Positions 44,741-56,477 of a stretch of 64,000 bases of DNA are shown one piece after another. The stretch is taken from NCBI GenBank assembly GCA_029204225.1, contig MU831964.1, positions 1 through 64,000 on the forward strand, read 5' to 3'. How positions within the stretch are numbered: the first letter of the stretch is position 1; every line of letters begins with the position of its first letter. Origin of the DNA: Diphasiastrum complanatum (lineage: Eukaryota > Streptophyta > Lycopodiopsida > Lycopodiales > Lycopodiaceae). A program made the position numbers and the translations under genes. The notes beneath the pieces are model-generated. The model saw nothing but the letters and a program-made list of their open reading frames with translations. It was not told the DNA's origin and made no database searches.

Positions 44741-45920
44741 TCACACATCAGAAGGATAGTGGATGTTTGTTTCTTGCTCATTGATGGATGGAAGAATGTG
44801 TTGAGAGTTGGAGGGTTTCAATGCTTAAAAGGGTTTAGTGTTTGCATTTGTTTGTGAGGTGACTATCATTGTTCATCATATGTTTGAAAGATTCTGGTCC
44901 ATTGAAGGATTAATGCCATTATCGAATGCAAATGTGTGTTACTTCTATTTTTGGTTTACTTCATATTAGGATGTGTGATTGAAAAGCAATCACCTTGTGT
45001 TGTAGGGTTGAAAGAACGGCATGGTTGTTTGGAGATGAGTGAATGTCAACTGATGTTTAGTAACCGTTGAGAGGTTGATTGGTGAATGTGCGTCGTATAC
45101 TTGTTATCCTCAAAGCAAGAAGTTGTGGAGAAGGCTTATACCACTTTGTGCAATCATTGTCACATCTCGCTGGAGGCTGCCTCATCACCTGCTCATAGCC
45201 TCTGCCCTCTGTGTGCCCTCGGAGTGGCTGTTTTCTGTTTGTCTACGGTCGTTTCTGCCTGCCTCGACCTGCCTACTCCTACTCCTCGCTGCCTACACCT
45301 TCATGTGGCCTGTCTGTTCTGTCTGCGGACTGCCTATCTAAGGTCTACGACCTACCTGCTGGCTGCCTGCAGCTCATCGCTGCCCTGCTTGCCCTGTGTT
45401 CTGCATTGCAGGCCCTGCGATCTGCCCGTCCGTCCTCTACTCTCTGGGTGCTCGCTGGAGGCCACCTTCTCTACTTGTCTGCCTGCGGATTTCTGCCTAC
45501 ACACCTCTGATCACTATCTACAGCCTGTCTGTGTCTGCCTATTCACCTGTTTGCAACCTGCCTAGTTGGTTCCAACCTCCAAGCACGATTTCTAAGAGAA
45601 GGAAAATCCGACTTTTGAGCGAAAAATCAGATCTGCTTGACCTGTTGCGACCTGTCCACTGATGCGAGCATTTCCCACAGTCGCATAGCAGTTGTCTGCG
45701 ACCTACAAAGCCTGCCTGCCTACGGATTTTCCCGGTGCCCTGTGGATCCTTCCAATGACTTGTGGTAAAGTTTTTGTTCTCTGATCTCGCTACCTGCTCA
45801 AGTATCGGCAGAAAACGACAAGTGCAAACGACTCTCTAAAGAACAAAGGCAAAGCTACCTCAGACCAAAAGCGACATTCATGACTAGTACTTCAACGATT
45901 TCCGGTCACCTATATTCACA

Positions 45921-46462
45921 CTTCGAATGAAACTGTAGAACTGGATAATAAAAATGGATGAAGATTAACTATTATTTGGATGAATCATTCTGATAGTAGA
46001 ATAATCCAACATGCTGGAGATCGAATGGATAGGAAATCATAAATGCACATGCTATTTTTATAGGTGAAGGAGCTATCTCATGATGTCGAAGAAACGAGCA
46101 ACAATCTCTTTATCCTCAATTGAGACTGAGTACAATGCCTTGACTTCATGCACCAAGGAAATGTGGTAATAGATCTACAATTTTTGGATTTTCAAAAGTG
46201 TCCAATCATCTTTAATAATAACCTTTTAGTTCAAATTTGGCAAGCAATCTTGTTTTTCATGCAAGGAGCAAACATATCAAAGTGGCTTATCATTTTGTGA
46301 GAGAACAAGTCATGACAATGGAAGTGGAGCCTCAACATGTCTCATCAAGGGAGTGTGTGGTTGATATCTTCACCAAAGCATTGGGAAAGGACTTGTTTAT
46401 GAAGCATAAAACTCATCTTGGAGTACTATCAAAATCTATGCTAAAACTAGTCGATGAGGGAG
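45921..46462 (+). pseudogene. Copia RNase H C-terminus relic with purine tract
   Basis: Pieces of RNase H read in several frames: AGDRMDRKS, ATISLSS-ETEYNALTSCTKEM, then from 46237 SNLVFHARSKHIKVAYHFVREQV to VDIFTKALGKDLF and a C-terminal SKSMLKLVDEGV. Stops and frameshifts occur before 46237. GATGAGGGAG at 46453-46462 is the purine tract and TGTGAAAAATTC follows as the LTR start. The C-terminus resembles the pol at 41077-44085 but is clearly diverged. The left part is cut by copy B of the long LTR. Confidence 0.8.
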
Positions 46463-46800
46463 TGTGAAAAATTCAACTATTTAAGTTGAGTTAAATTGGT
46501 AATTTGGAGGCCAACTTGAAGTTTTGACTTAGAGATAGATTTTTTAATGTCAATAAGGCCATAAATAGTGTTTGTACTATTTTTGACAAGTAGTGAAGTA
46601 CATAAGATTAGATCTAGACCTACTCTCATTGGTTGATATAGATACATTGCATTTAGTCACTTAAAACTAGGTCTTTGGTGAAATACCTAGAAGTTGCTAT
46701 TTTAGGGCAAATTTAAGGCAAGTGGACAAGTGACATTATGGCTGCTATAAATAGTTATACCATCGTGGAGAACTATATTTACAACATACTCTTTGAAACA
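46463..46800 (+). mobile_element. Start of 3' LTR of that copia relic
   Basis: Begins TGTGAAAAATTCAAC after a purine tract and contains a TATA box CTATAAATAG at 46745-46754. The end of the LTR could not be placed, so the right border is approximate. Confidence 0.6.
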
Positions 46801-48459
46801 ACCAGTTCCCTTGCTTGAGGCCTGTCCAATGCTCAAATTTTCTCATCGAGAGGTACCCAATTTTGTATAAACGTCTATTAAAATGCCTCCCATGAATCTG
46901 GTACAAAGCCATTTTTTTCAACTTTCTTCCACCATTGTTGTAATGATTCTTGTAACTAATAGGTAGCTTCAACAATCATCTCTGGATAATTGGTAACACC
47001 ACACATTCCAAAGGCCTTTCCCCATTAAATTTTCTACAACCAATTTTTCACTATATGTTTGGTTCCCACAGTTGTTGCACCTTTCAACTTTGTGTAGGAA
47101 AAATAGTAATAATTCTTCCACATCAGACGGTTTTGTGAATATGTGTGTCTATGTAGTGGTGGAAATGGCGCCAAATGTCCACAGATTCCTCCAAAGAATC
47201 TGTCAACAAAAGTTTATTCTCTTATCTTGATTTCCAAATCTCTGGAAACCGGGTGTTTCTGCCTGTTCCAGGTAGCTGGCTCGTTAGGATTTATCTTCTT
47301 GGATTAAGCTGGTTCAGGCAAAAGGGTTTTACAATCTATTACTACATATTAACCAGCCTGTCAATGGGATGATTAGGATTCGAACACCATAACAGCAAAA
47401 TTCTGCACTTCTTGAAATCAATGTATGCATTCCAATGGTTTTTCAAACACGTTTCAAACATGTCTGTTTCAAACACATTTGAAACGCCAATTTTTTAAGC
47501 TGTTTATTTGGAGGACACATCTTATTATATTATAGCATTTAACAAGAAAGGTTTTAAGAACATGATCAAAATAAAAACTAAACAACTTTCCTTCACATAC
47601 TAATAAACATTTAAACGGATGTGCTACATTGTAAGTTTGGGTAAAATGAGAACATGATGAAAGTTTGAATAAATCAAACTAATATCAGTGTCTTCAATCG
47701 TGTTTGTTTCTGGTCTATGTACTAATAGAACAGTTTTTGCCTTGATTGAATATGCGTGCGGAAATAATATGCGAAATTACGAGACAATTTTATACAAATA
47801 GAATCTATTGATCAAAAACAAATTTATAATTTTGAATCTGAATCAGTATACATCTCTTGCTATCTTATCTCGTTGTTGTGTCTCTGATTGAATGAGTCTG
47901 AGATTCACTTTAGTGTGAGAGAGTGAGTACTTTACAACAAGTAGTGCACATGTATTTATATTGCTACAGGATAGGTCTTTTGGCCTTTTAATTATAGGTC
48001 TTTTGGCCTTTTAATTCTGTAATAGTAGATCTAACCATTTACGATGATTGATATTCAAATAGACGCTCTGTTTTCAGGGTCGAATAATTTTTGTTCACAA
48101 ATATTTCGTGACAGTCTGTCTCTTCATTACAACTTTGTGTTTCGAGAATTATTCGCGACATTTTCATCTTTCGCAAATTGTTCGCGACAAATGACAACTT
48201 TGAGCTTGAAGAAGAATCCAGATGATTTCATGAATTGTTTGCGACAATTTCGCGACATCTGAGGTTTGAACAAGAAACAAAATATTTTGCGACAAGATTC
48301 TATTCGTAAATCTTTCGAGCTTCAACAAGAAACCATGAGCTTCTACAAGAAACTGTTTCGTGAATACTTCACGAATCTTTCGAGTTGGCTGCAAGATAAA
48401 TTTTGCGAATCCTTTGAGGTTGATCACGAATAGAAATGTTTCGAGTTCGCATTCATTTC
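46801..48459. other. Non-coding retroelement-derived DNA; CGCGACA/CGAA-rich patch
   Basis: No gene is recognised. A 24-base unit (ATAGGTCTTTTGGCCTTTTA) is repeated in tandem at about 47971-48012. From about 48090 to 48450 the sequence is full of TTCGCGACA, TTTCGAG and TTCGTGA words, similar in style to the copia relic at 14597-16917. A minus-strand TATA (ATATAAATAC) lies at about 47955. This is probably an old LTR on the minus strand, with undefined ends. Confidence 0.4.
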
Positions 48460-48770
48460 TCATCCTTTGTCAAGTAAACTGCACACTTTGTTAGTAGAAT
48501 CGAGATCTGTCTGATCAGGTGTTCTACACTTTGGAGGTTTCAAGTCTTTGATGGATGGCAACTTGCACTTTGTTCGAAAATCCACATCTATTTCACTTGA
48601 ACTAGGCTCACCACCCAAATTACCTATACCACAGACTCTTTCAGGTGCATAGCCAAGCTTCAATTGCTCTAAGCTATGTTTTAACATTAGTTCCATGCCA
48701 TCAACCTTGGCAGAAAGTGCATTGATCCTTTGAGAATCATGAATGGTATCACTAGTCTAGGATGCCATAG
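48460..48770 (-). pseudogene. Retroelement gag N-terminus relic (minus)
   Basis: From an ATG near 48761 one frame reads MAS-stop-TSDTIHDSQRINALS, AKVDGMELMLKHSLEQLK, then GGEPSSSEIDVDF. A coiled-coil-like start soon after a leader is usual for gypsy gags. A primer site lies 500 bases upstream at 49268-49279. One TAG is in frame, and the frame ends at 48460 where a different repeat begins. Confidence 0.5.
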
Positions 48771-49267
48771 CAAAAGACTAGCCGTAAAAAATGAAGCAAT
48801 TTTTGAAAAATTGTGCAAAAGGAATGGATAGAATAGATCTTTTATAGCCCATCTCTAGCAACCTACAAAATTTTTTCCTTCAAAAATTAACAAATTTTTT
48901 TTTGAAATTGACAATAAACAAAAGTAAGGATCACTGAATAGGAAAGCGATAGGCTCTACCCTACCAGCAACCTATCACCAGATCCAAAAAATACTGAGAA
49001 TTTAGAAAGTTACAAATACTTTTGCAAATCTAAAGAAGGCTGATTTTTTACAAAAGCAAAGAGAAAAAACAAGCAAGGTGGCAAAAAATACTCAAAGGCT
49101 ATCCAAAGACGAACAATTCACGAGAGGGTTCCAATTTGTAAGCTTATGGGCTCTCAGAACACTCAAAAATTCACCTACAGTGGGGTGTTGACTCACCAAG
49201 CCCACGTCAAATTCTAGATTAACGTAAAAGTGATGCCAAAACCCCAACAAAACCTTGGAAAGGAACT

Positions 49268-49279
49268 GCTCTAATACCA
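49268..49279 (-). other. Primer-binding-site-like sequence (minus)
   Basis: TGGTATTAGAGC on the minus strand, one base from the initiator-Met primer site. It is upstream of the gag relic at 48770-48460, so together they form the 5' part of a minus-strand element. Between them (48775-49267) is non-coding leader. Confidence 0.6.
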
Positions 49280-50698
49280 AATCTCACAAAGCTATCTCAA
49301 CTAAACCCCAAGCACACCAAAGTAGTCAACAAATATCTACTTTATAAAGTACATATCAAGATCCTAGCTTAAGACCTGGTACCCCATACCAAATACAATC
49401 AAAATCAACAAGTTAACCAGAACATGATATTCAAATTTTCTTAAAATATGCCACAGGAGAACATGAGCCACTTTAATGTACAATTTACAGTCCAAGATGT
49501 TCACACTAAGGCAAGAATATAAGTACATGACAATTGACAACGGATATTATTATTCTCTTATGAGCACCTATGTGTTAAAATCACTTGACATTTTACAGCA
49601 TTCTTGTACCGCTTGTAGTTCCCAATTTTTTTTTTTTCCATGTTTAGCATTAAAATAATCCTCGGAATAAATTCTCTCTTGTAGTATAATTCACTTTCTC
49701 CTCCCTTAATATCTCCCTCTCTTCCACGAGCACTATTGTGAATTACCTTGCCCAACAAACCTATGCTTTACTTGCTATAATTTCAGAATCTTAGTAAGCA
49801 CACTACTTAAAAGCAAGAACATGGTAAATTCTACATATGTGATGTTAGAGGACATGTCAAGCTCTTTGAGAAAAGATTCTAGAATTTTGAGTACTTAAGC
49901 TATGCTGGATCTTACATATATTTACTTCAGTCATTCAAGTCATTTCAAACTTTAGCCATGAAGGCACTCTTTGATTTCAATAAGAGGTAAGCTTAATGAA
50001 GCGTCACAAAAAAGGAACAAAAAAATCTCAAAGTATCAACAGTTTCAGTCACTCAACTTATAATTCCTCATACATGTACATTTTCCAGTGCACAAATTTT
50101 CAATCACTCCAGTTTCCTGACATGAAATAACTTGAAACGCTGTCCAGATTTAGCCTAGAACCACTCCAGATGTTGAATCTAGAATCGGTTAACAACCTCC
50201 AAGCTTTCATTCTGTCTTCAGCTTTCCTGACATAAAAGATCTGCATGTCTTAACAAAAAAAATTTAGATACAAACCTAGACAATTTGTCTCGGCCATAAC
50301 GATTAAGACTATTTCATTCCCCATTGTAGTGGGAAGGTTTTGCAAAGTGATATACTTGCAGTTGATGTCTCCAACGGTGACGTAAATTCATATCAGGCAT
50401 GAAATCTCAGTGTGCTTTAAGTTACCGTGAAATTTGAACCTGGATTGTATGCATTTTGATTGATTAGTTCGACATTGTTAAGCAGATGCTTTTAATTCAG
50501 GTAGATTGCTGGATTAACATGCATCTCCAATTGAAGCTTTTAATTAACTTGTAAGTATGATGATCTCAAGAATATGATAGCAATATAAGTACAAAAGTGT
50601 CTGATCAATGGTGTAAGAATTGCACGAATAGGGATGTCGTGCTTTGGAAGACGGGAGGGTTGTTGCTAATATTCTCTGTACATTTGAAAAATCATACT
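49280..50698. other. Non-coding; possible old LTR and 3' flank of the GT31 gene
   Basis: No gene is recognised. The left part would be the LTR upstream of the minus-strand primer site; its outer end is not visible. The right part (about 50540-50698) is the 3' UTR of the GT31 gene. Confidence 0.45.
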
Positions 50699-52690
50699 TT
50701 ACAGAGCAATAATTTCCCCTGGCTGGCATGCTTGGATCCTCAAATTCAAAACTCCATCTCTCAAACTCGCTACTTTGCAGCATTGCCTCCTTGGTACCTG
50801 ATATCGATCACCACGATGAGAAAGTTTGTACCACACGTATCAACCAGGGAAATGCTGTCACTTATACAAGCGCTCTAAGACAAGTGAAATCACTATTATA
50901 TTTCCATTGCAGTCACCTGGGAAGTAAATTGAAACATGCTTTTGCAACATGAGAGATTTGTGATGGAAAAATCAATCTAAAGAGCAATCCCTTGGGGTGG
51001 GAGTTGGGGGGAGCGAACCTTACCTTGTACCAGTTCATGGTTAGGGGTTCACTCTGAACACGTATTCTTTGCACTTTATCTAGCGAGAACAGCCTAGACC
51101 AGCAGTATCTTTTGTGGTGATCAACAAGTAAATCTCGCTTATAGTTGCTGATTACTGAGCCACTGCGCTTTTGATACTGCATCCCTTCAATATAAAACAG
51201 ATATGGCTGCCTACAGATTCCTTTTGACTCCCTTGTGTCTTGATCAAACTCATTCAGGCCATTCCTTTCATTCCAAGCTCTGAATGTCACCTCTACTCGC
51301 TCCAGTCTACTAGGGTACAAAATTTCTGGATAAACCTGAACGACGTATCCTGTGGATACGGAATAAGACAAGCTTTGCTCTTGATCGTAGCAGATGGACT
51401 GTTGTAAGAAGCTGCCAGGCTCCGTCCGCATTGCTTTTGTGAGAAGGCGTAGGCTTTCCTGCAGAGTATGGCCTGGTAGCAAGGGCTCCATCACCTCCAC
51501 ATGATGCAATGAGACGAAGGGAGCGACGGGGTGGGCTGCTAGGAGACCCATTGCATTACCCATGATATCGCACTGCGAGAGCCACAGACAGTTGAAAGTT
51601 CAATCCTACAAGAATGGTTTCTTCAAAATTCTATATAGCACGCTTCCTAAGACTCGCAACCGGGGAAAAGCGAATTTCGGATCAGTTTCGGTGCCAATGG
51701 AAGAGCGAATTAAGACGATCTGTAATTGACTCAGACGCAATCTAGGAGAGAATATCTCTTCGGAATGATATTGGATCATCAAAACTGAATTACAGAATCT
51801 ACAAGGATTACCTGGTGGAAGCCTGGCTCTCGTGTCAGTGGCACACCGAGTTCAGAAATGCAGGCATGTATACGATCATCGCTACCAAAAAGCTCCGGAT
51901 AGCGCTCCAAGCAATTATCCAGCATTTTAACCAGAGCTTCCGCTAAGGCATAACTGATAGCGAACCCACCTCCTCCATAAGCCATGTTGAAATTAAAAGC
52001 TAGATTCTGTCCATGGCTCTCCGACGTGCTGCCTATGTAATAGAGCTGAGAGGAGTCGTATTTGTTGAGAACGCGCACAAGATTTTCAACAGAAAAAATG
52101 GTGTCATCGTCGCAGAGCACAAACCAATTGACATCTGGTATGCGTAATTTGAAAGTCTCCAAGATGATGCGTGCGATCCTGATGCCCGTGGGACGCCCAA
52201 AGGCGTTGGTATAACTGAATCTAGATGTATCTTCAGAAACCATCACCAAAGGAAGGTCTTTTTCATAGGGAACAGATTCTTCCAGCCACACAAAGCCTCG
52301 CATCCGCGGAGGCTTCCACCACAGTTTGATCAGCTCCTTGCGATTAGGCCAGAAACTCACAGTCCCGGCCACTCCGAACACAATATTATGCACCGAAAGA
52401 TTCATGCTGCCCACATTGCCTTCAGTCCACGCAGATGCAATGGCCGCCTTGAAAGTGGCATCCTCCATCTCGTCATCTCGGGGCCAGTTCAATCTGATGG
52501 GCGGACTCAAAAGCAGCTCCTGGACATCCTCCGCAAGCTGCAGACGATGGAAACAGCAGCGCTTGGCGGAGAAGACGAGGCAGAGCCAGGCAGCGCTGAG
52601 CATGAGCAGCAGCAGAAGCGCAAGCCAAGCAGCCTTGCTAATTCTGCACTCCCTCCTCCCCACCAGCGCTCGTCCACGCACTAGCATCAT
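50699..52690 (-). CDS. GT31-type glycosyltransferase, DUF604/fringe-related, three exons
   Basis: Exons on the minus strand are 52690-51812, 51572-51024 and 50797-50699 (stop TAA), joined in phase 0 by GT/AG introns of 239 and 226 bases, giving 508 residues. There is a short basic N-terminus and then one membrane segment at about residues 20-42 (leucine/alanine-rich): a type II Golgi topology. The luminal domain has NWFVLCDDDTIF (DDD at 194-196, metal and nucleotide-sugar binding), YYIGSTSESHGQN, MAYGGGGFAISYALAEAL and DDRIHACISELGVPLT. Exon 2 has PVAPFVSLHHVEVMEPLLPG. Exon 3 supplies the conserved PRRQCC and ends RIQACQPGEIIAL. Length and motifs match plant DUF604 proteins, thought to be Golgi beta-1,3-glycosyltransferases; acceptor and sugar are unknown. 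No lesions are seen. The + strand frame over exon 1 is an antisense shadow. Confidence 0.93.
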
Positions 52691-52830
52691 TCTTCTTCTT
52701 CTTCTTCTTCCTGTTCAGTATCATTATAATAATGCAATAACGCTCTCGCCACCATCGTCGTCATCGCTCCTCCTGCTTTCCTTTTCCTTTTCCTTTCCTT
52801 TCCTTTCCTTTCCTTTCCCTTTCTTTGTTC
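52691..52830 (-). promoter_or_regulatory. 5' UTR/promoter of the GT31 gene with GAA and GGAAA repeats
   Basis: On the minus strand, GAAGAA repeats (52692-52711) come directly before the start codon, and a (GGAAA)n tract lies at about 52780-52820. Purine-rich microsatellites of this kind are common in plant 5' UTRs. No clear TATA box was fixed. Confidence 0.55.
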
Positions 52831-54306
52831 CTTTGATCAACTACCAGTACTACAGACCAAGAAGAGAAACGAACACTAGGCTCGGTCACTCGCCCCCTCC
52901 CTCCCTCTCTTTTTGGCTTTTTGGGTGGTGGGTCCTTGGGGATCTTGAGGCTGCTCAAGCTGCTTTGTGTCATTTGCCCACTTATGTCTCGTCAACAAGA
53001 AAGCACCACATGGAGAAAGTATATTGACATTAATCCCACAAGCAAATTACCTTCTTTTCTATATTTTTATAAAGTGCATGGACATCAAAATCGTCACCCA
53101 ACTTAAAAGGTGTGGGGAACGGTTTGAGAATTAGCGCCAGCATGAGCAAGACTAGTCTACCTCCGTATGCATGCAAACTCATTTTACACCTTGTTACAAT
53201 TTTGTCCTATGCCTCGATTTGTGCTATCTGCTGAAAGAGCATAGGCACATGGCATGTTGTCGACCGTCGATATGCATTAAAATCAAGGGCTGTAGTTTCA
53301 TGGTCCATAAATAGGAAGTCCATCAACCAGTTTGCCAAGAGGTGCATGCTACGGGCTAGCGATCACGTGGTTGATTTCTTTTCACGTAGAAAAGCAGCGG
53401 AGAACTGAACGTTTGTAACAAAGAAGTGAGCTTTTTAGTTTTCATAGAGAAGTAGTGGCATTAGGAGAAATATGGGCTCAAAGTGGTCCCTTTAAGAAGT
53501 TCGACTTTAGAGAGAGGTTACTTGAGAGAAAATGGAAAGCGGTACCGTTTGGTTGCCATTTGTTGAGTTTCCGGTAATGCCCTTATTCTGTGGTTAAAAC
53601 TAGCTCTAACTTCAGGCATTAATTAATTAAGCGTGCTTGTATAAACAACAGTTGTGTCTGGGGCTGTAAATGTCCACCAATAATAATATTACAACATGGT
53701 ACCCGAGCCGAAAAGTAATGAACGGTCTATCATTAAAGCCTAATGGTCACCAAATTTCGTACCTAGAGATACGATACATTTGTGAAGGTCAATCATTTCC
53801 GAAGCTCCGCTCTACATAAGCACAAACGTGACCATAAAAAAAAACTTTATATTCAGGTTACGTTCAAATTTCACTCCCAAATATCGATTCAGCACGCACA
53901 GGTACGACTCCTAGTCCTTGACTTGGCTGTTTGTGCATTGATTCAATATCCCAAAGGCTGAGTAAATACTTCTCTGGTACACAAAAGCCGCACGAGAATG
54001 CCAAGAACATTGTCACAAGATGCACTGCTTTTGCTACTTGCATGCAACTCCAAACACTGTTAACTCCAACTCTATATAAGCACAAACATGTACTTAAAAA
54101 AAACTTTACCTTCTGCTATCGAATACATCGCGCACGACCCGGATATTGCTTCAACGCGCACGACCTACGTACTGCAATCTCAATACTCTCACATGCGCTA
54201 TCGACTACCGACTTTCATTTTCGGGATATCGGTTCAACGTGTGCCTCCTATACTGCCTCACTGCAGGTCTCTATACACACACGTTGATCCAATACTAGGA
54301 CAACGA
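52831..54306. other. Non-coding, upstream of the GT31 gene
   Basis: No gene is seen. 53457-53491 resembles 19197-19231. TGGTACCCGAGCC at about 53697-53709, following TTACAACA, is a weak primer-site-like sequence and might mark an old LTR end. At 53811-53838 and 54070-54100 there is a short repeat (TATATAAGCACAAAC or CTACATAAGCACAAAC, followed by an A run). Confidence 0.4.
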
Positions 54307-54522
54307 ATGGCCCGCACCAAGAAAACTGCTCGTCTTCATCTTGGCAGGGTTCCAATGCAAGCAGGCAGGGAAATCCACCACCACAACGCCCTCCACCACC
54401 GCCTTCTAGGCCAAGGAGCAGACCGCATGACATGCCCGCCATGGTTGAAGGACATTCGGAGGCTACAGAAGACTAACAATCTTCTGATTCCTAAAGCTCA
54501 CATCAAGCGATCAATCAGATAG
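54307..54522 (+). pseudogene. Histone H3-like remnant, CENH3-like
   Basis: The frame starts MARTKKTAR, the canonical H3 N-terminus with one change. After a divergent His-rich tail it reaches DIRRLQKTNNLLIPKAH, which fits the H3 alpha-N helix. The NLLIP version, in place of the ELLIR of canonical H3, is typical of centromeric H3 (CENH3). A TAG stop follows at 54520-54522 and the histone fold helices alpha-1 to alpha-3 are missing. The tail does not match canonical H3, as expected for CENH3. It may be a truncated duplicate; a downstream exon was not found. The call rests on two short motifs in one frame. Confidence 0.5.
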
Positions 54523-55189
54523 GTCACAAGAACGGAGAGGTATACCTAAGAATGACAAGTTCCTAAACTACATGGATTAGTTACCTACAATTCATGAACA
54601 TTGAATCCAAATTAACCTCAAGTGTACAATACAGACAACAAAGGAGTATTCAGGCAATAACGAAGGTCCAATCACAATAGTTTGTTCTGCCCAGTGGGAT
54701 TATTGAAATTGCCAAATTTTGGCTGAGAAAGCCAAAAGAATTTCCGTCTGTCAAACACTGTTACAATTCGTCACAGATGGACACAATCTATTGGGCCACT
54801 TGGACTTGAAAGCGTGCAAAGTCATCAAAAGCATCTTGACAAAGGCCCATTTTGAGTTCTAATATCCCCTACTGAGAGCTGGATGTTGGCAGCAGAGGAG
54901 CGGAGTTTGCATGTTGTTTCTTTCATGTCTTTTGCCTACAAAGGCAGCGAAGCAGTCAGTTTTTTTCGTCCGCATACGAGAAGCTAAGTTGGTAGAGAAG
55001 TGTGCTTGCATTTGCACATGTGAGGTAGTTGGAGTAGTAATATGATCAACAGGCTTTCCAGTGTTATTCGTGTTGCTGCCACATCGATTATCAGTCTGTT
55101 CGTTGGCACACAAGCCAACAATTGGCTGCCAAGACAAGCAATCGGTTTGTAGTTATACCAACAATTAGTTCAGCTCGCAGTGAGCGAAG
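54523..55189. other. Non-coding spacer, nothing recognised
   Basis: No motif-bearing frame. The minus-strand frame at 54859-55137 is unrecognised. Confidence 0.5.
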
Positions 55190-55850
55190 TTTTGGGAGTG
55201 GAGGTTTGTATTGTCCATCACAAAAGTACCTCCCCTCGTAGTACCCCCCATACTACCCTCGATGTAATGGCTAAGTAGAATCCACTAATAAGGCCATCTA
55301 TAAGATTCTGACAAAATAGTTGAGACAAGTAGATCAGATTGGGAAATCAAGTTGTTCTCAACTATGTGGGCATATCGTACAACTCTCAAGATGGTCACTG
55401 GATGGGTCACACCCTTCCACCTCGTTTATGGTCAAGAGGCAGTAATGTCTGTTGAATTTTTAGTTCCTTCCTTGCGTGTCATGCAAGCTTTGTCTATTGA
55501 TCTATGCGAGAAAGTTGCAATCGAACAAGAGGTACAAAACATGCTTTTTTTGTTAGCCCAATTGTGCGAGACTCGTCTCATCTCGTATCATGCACAATTA
55601 GTAAAGCCTAGCACGATCGTCACCTACATAATAAAGATATACATGAAGGTGATAAAATGCTTCTCTACACCTCAAAAAAGCACCCTGGAAAATTAAAATT
55701 CAAAAGTGAAGGACCATATGTAATCGATAAAGTCTTCCCAAATGGAATAGTCCAGTTAGAAACACTTGACGGAGTAATCCTCGACAATGTCATCAATGGC
55801 AGTCGTCTACGCGGAACTACAAAAAGTTATTCTTTGTTGACCCCATTTAA
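55190..55850 (+). pseudogene. Ty3/gypsy integrase C-terminal relic
   Basis: Pieces read as integrase: YYPRCNG-stop-VESTNKAIYKIL with the catalytic Glu in VESTNK, then MWAYRTTLK, TPFHLVYGQEAVM and the C-terminal GPYVIDKVFPNGIVQLETLDG and NGSRLRG. There are several stops and frame changes. An A18 run at 55849-55866 follows the end. No LTR was recognised. Confidence 0.75.
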
Positions 55851-55866
55851 AAAAAAAAAAAAAAAA

Positions 55867-56109
55867 ACATGCTCGTTCATTTATTCTTTATTTTTTTTAA
55901 TTTTCATGTTCCCTTTGATGCTTACCTTTCTTTTATTTTAATTTTGAATTTTTTATTTTTATTTATTGTGTTCAAGGTCAACATCATCTAGTACAACTTC
56001 AGAAATTAAGTTTTTTCACTTTTTAGAGTCAGTATTCATTTTGATATTCAGAGATGCCATTTTTGTTCATCCATAGACACATTTGGTCATTGAGACCACA
56101 AGCCCAACT
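55867..56109. other. T-rich spacer
   Basis: Low-complexity T-rich DNA after the gypsy relic. Nothing else is seen. Confidence 0.5.
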
Positions 56110-56265
56110 GACAACAAAATCTCAACTGGATGACACCCGATAGAAATCCTCGACCAGATGACATCTTGACCGGATGCCATCTCGACCGGATAAAAAACTC
56201 GACCGAGACTCCAACGAAGACATCTCGACCGAATCACAAGTTAAAAAAAACTCGACCGACTCAAC
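56110..56265 (+). repeat. Irregular CTCGACCGGATG-type repeats
   Basis: CTCAACTGGATGAC, CTCGACCAGATGAC, CTTGACCGGATGCC, CTCGACCGGAT, CTCGACCGAGA, CTCGACCGAAT and CTCGACCGACT occur in about 150 bases at uneven spacing. Similar GACCGAACA/GACCAAGCA words recur at 57080-57250. Confidence 0.7.
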
Positions 56266-56477
56266 AGTCCACCAAGCACTACACACCGAGCATAAAGAGG
56301 CCCAGAACGAAATCAGTCGCACCTCAGTGATGTGCAAGTTCTTGATGTTTTTGGCGAATGCTACTGGCAATTGTTGCACAAACAGCCTCTTTTCTGACGA
56401 TTTGTTGTTCATGACAACTGCCCTTGATCACTGATTAACATAAGTGAACACCATCTCCAGCCATCCATCACGGATTC

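Larger units (their letters stand above)
36709..45920 (-). mobile_element. 2.78-kb LTR, copy B, split by the copia insertion
   Basis: Homologous to copy A in reverse. On the minus strand it starts TGTGAATATAGG at 45920 and ends ATCGGCTAACA at 36709, and a primer site follows, so this is the 5' LTR of a minus-strand gypsy-type element. Without the copia element and one copy of its target duplication it is about 2777 bases (36709-38305 plus 44741-45920). Homology to copy A resumes exactly across the insertion. The flank at 45921 onward is a copia RNase H relic, so this LTR element itself landed in older copia DNA. Confidence 0.8.

Noticed and set aside
52326-53027. 233-codon + strand frame
   Set aside because: It lies antisense to the first exon and 5' UTR of the GT31 gene. 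It is Ser/Leu/Pro-rich without motif, a shadow of the real gene.
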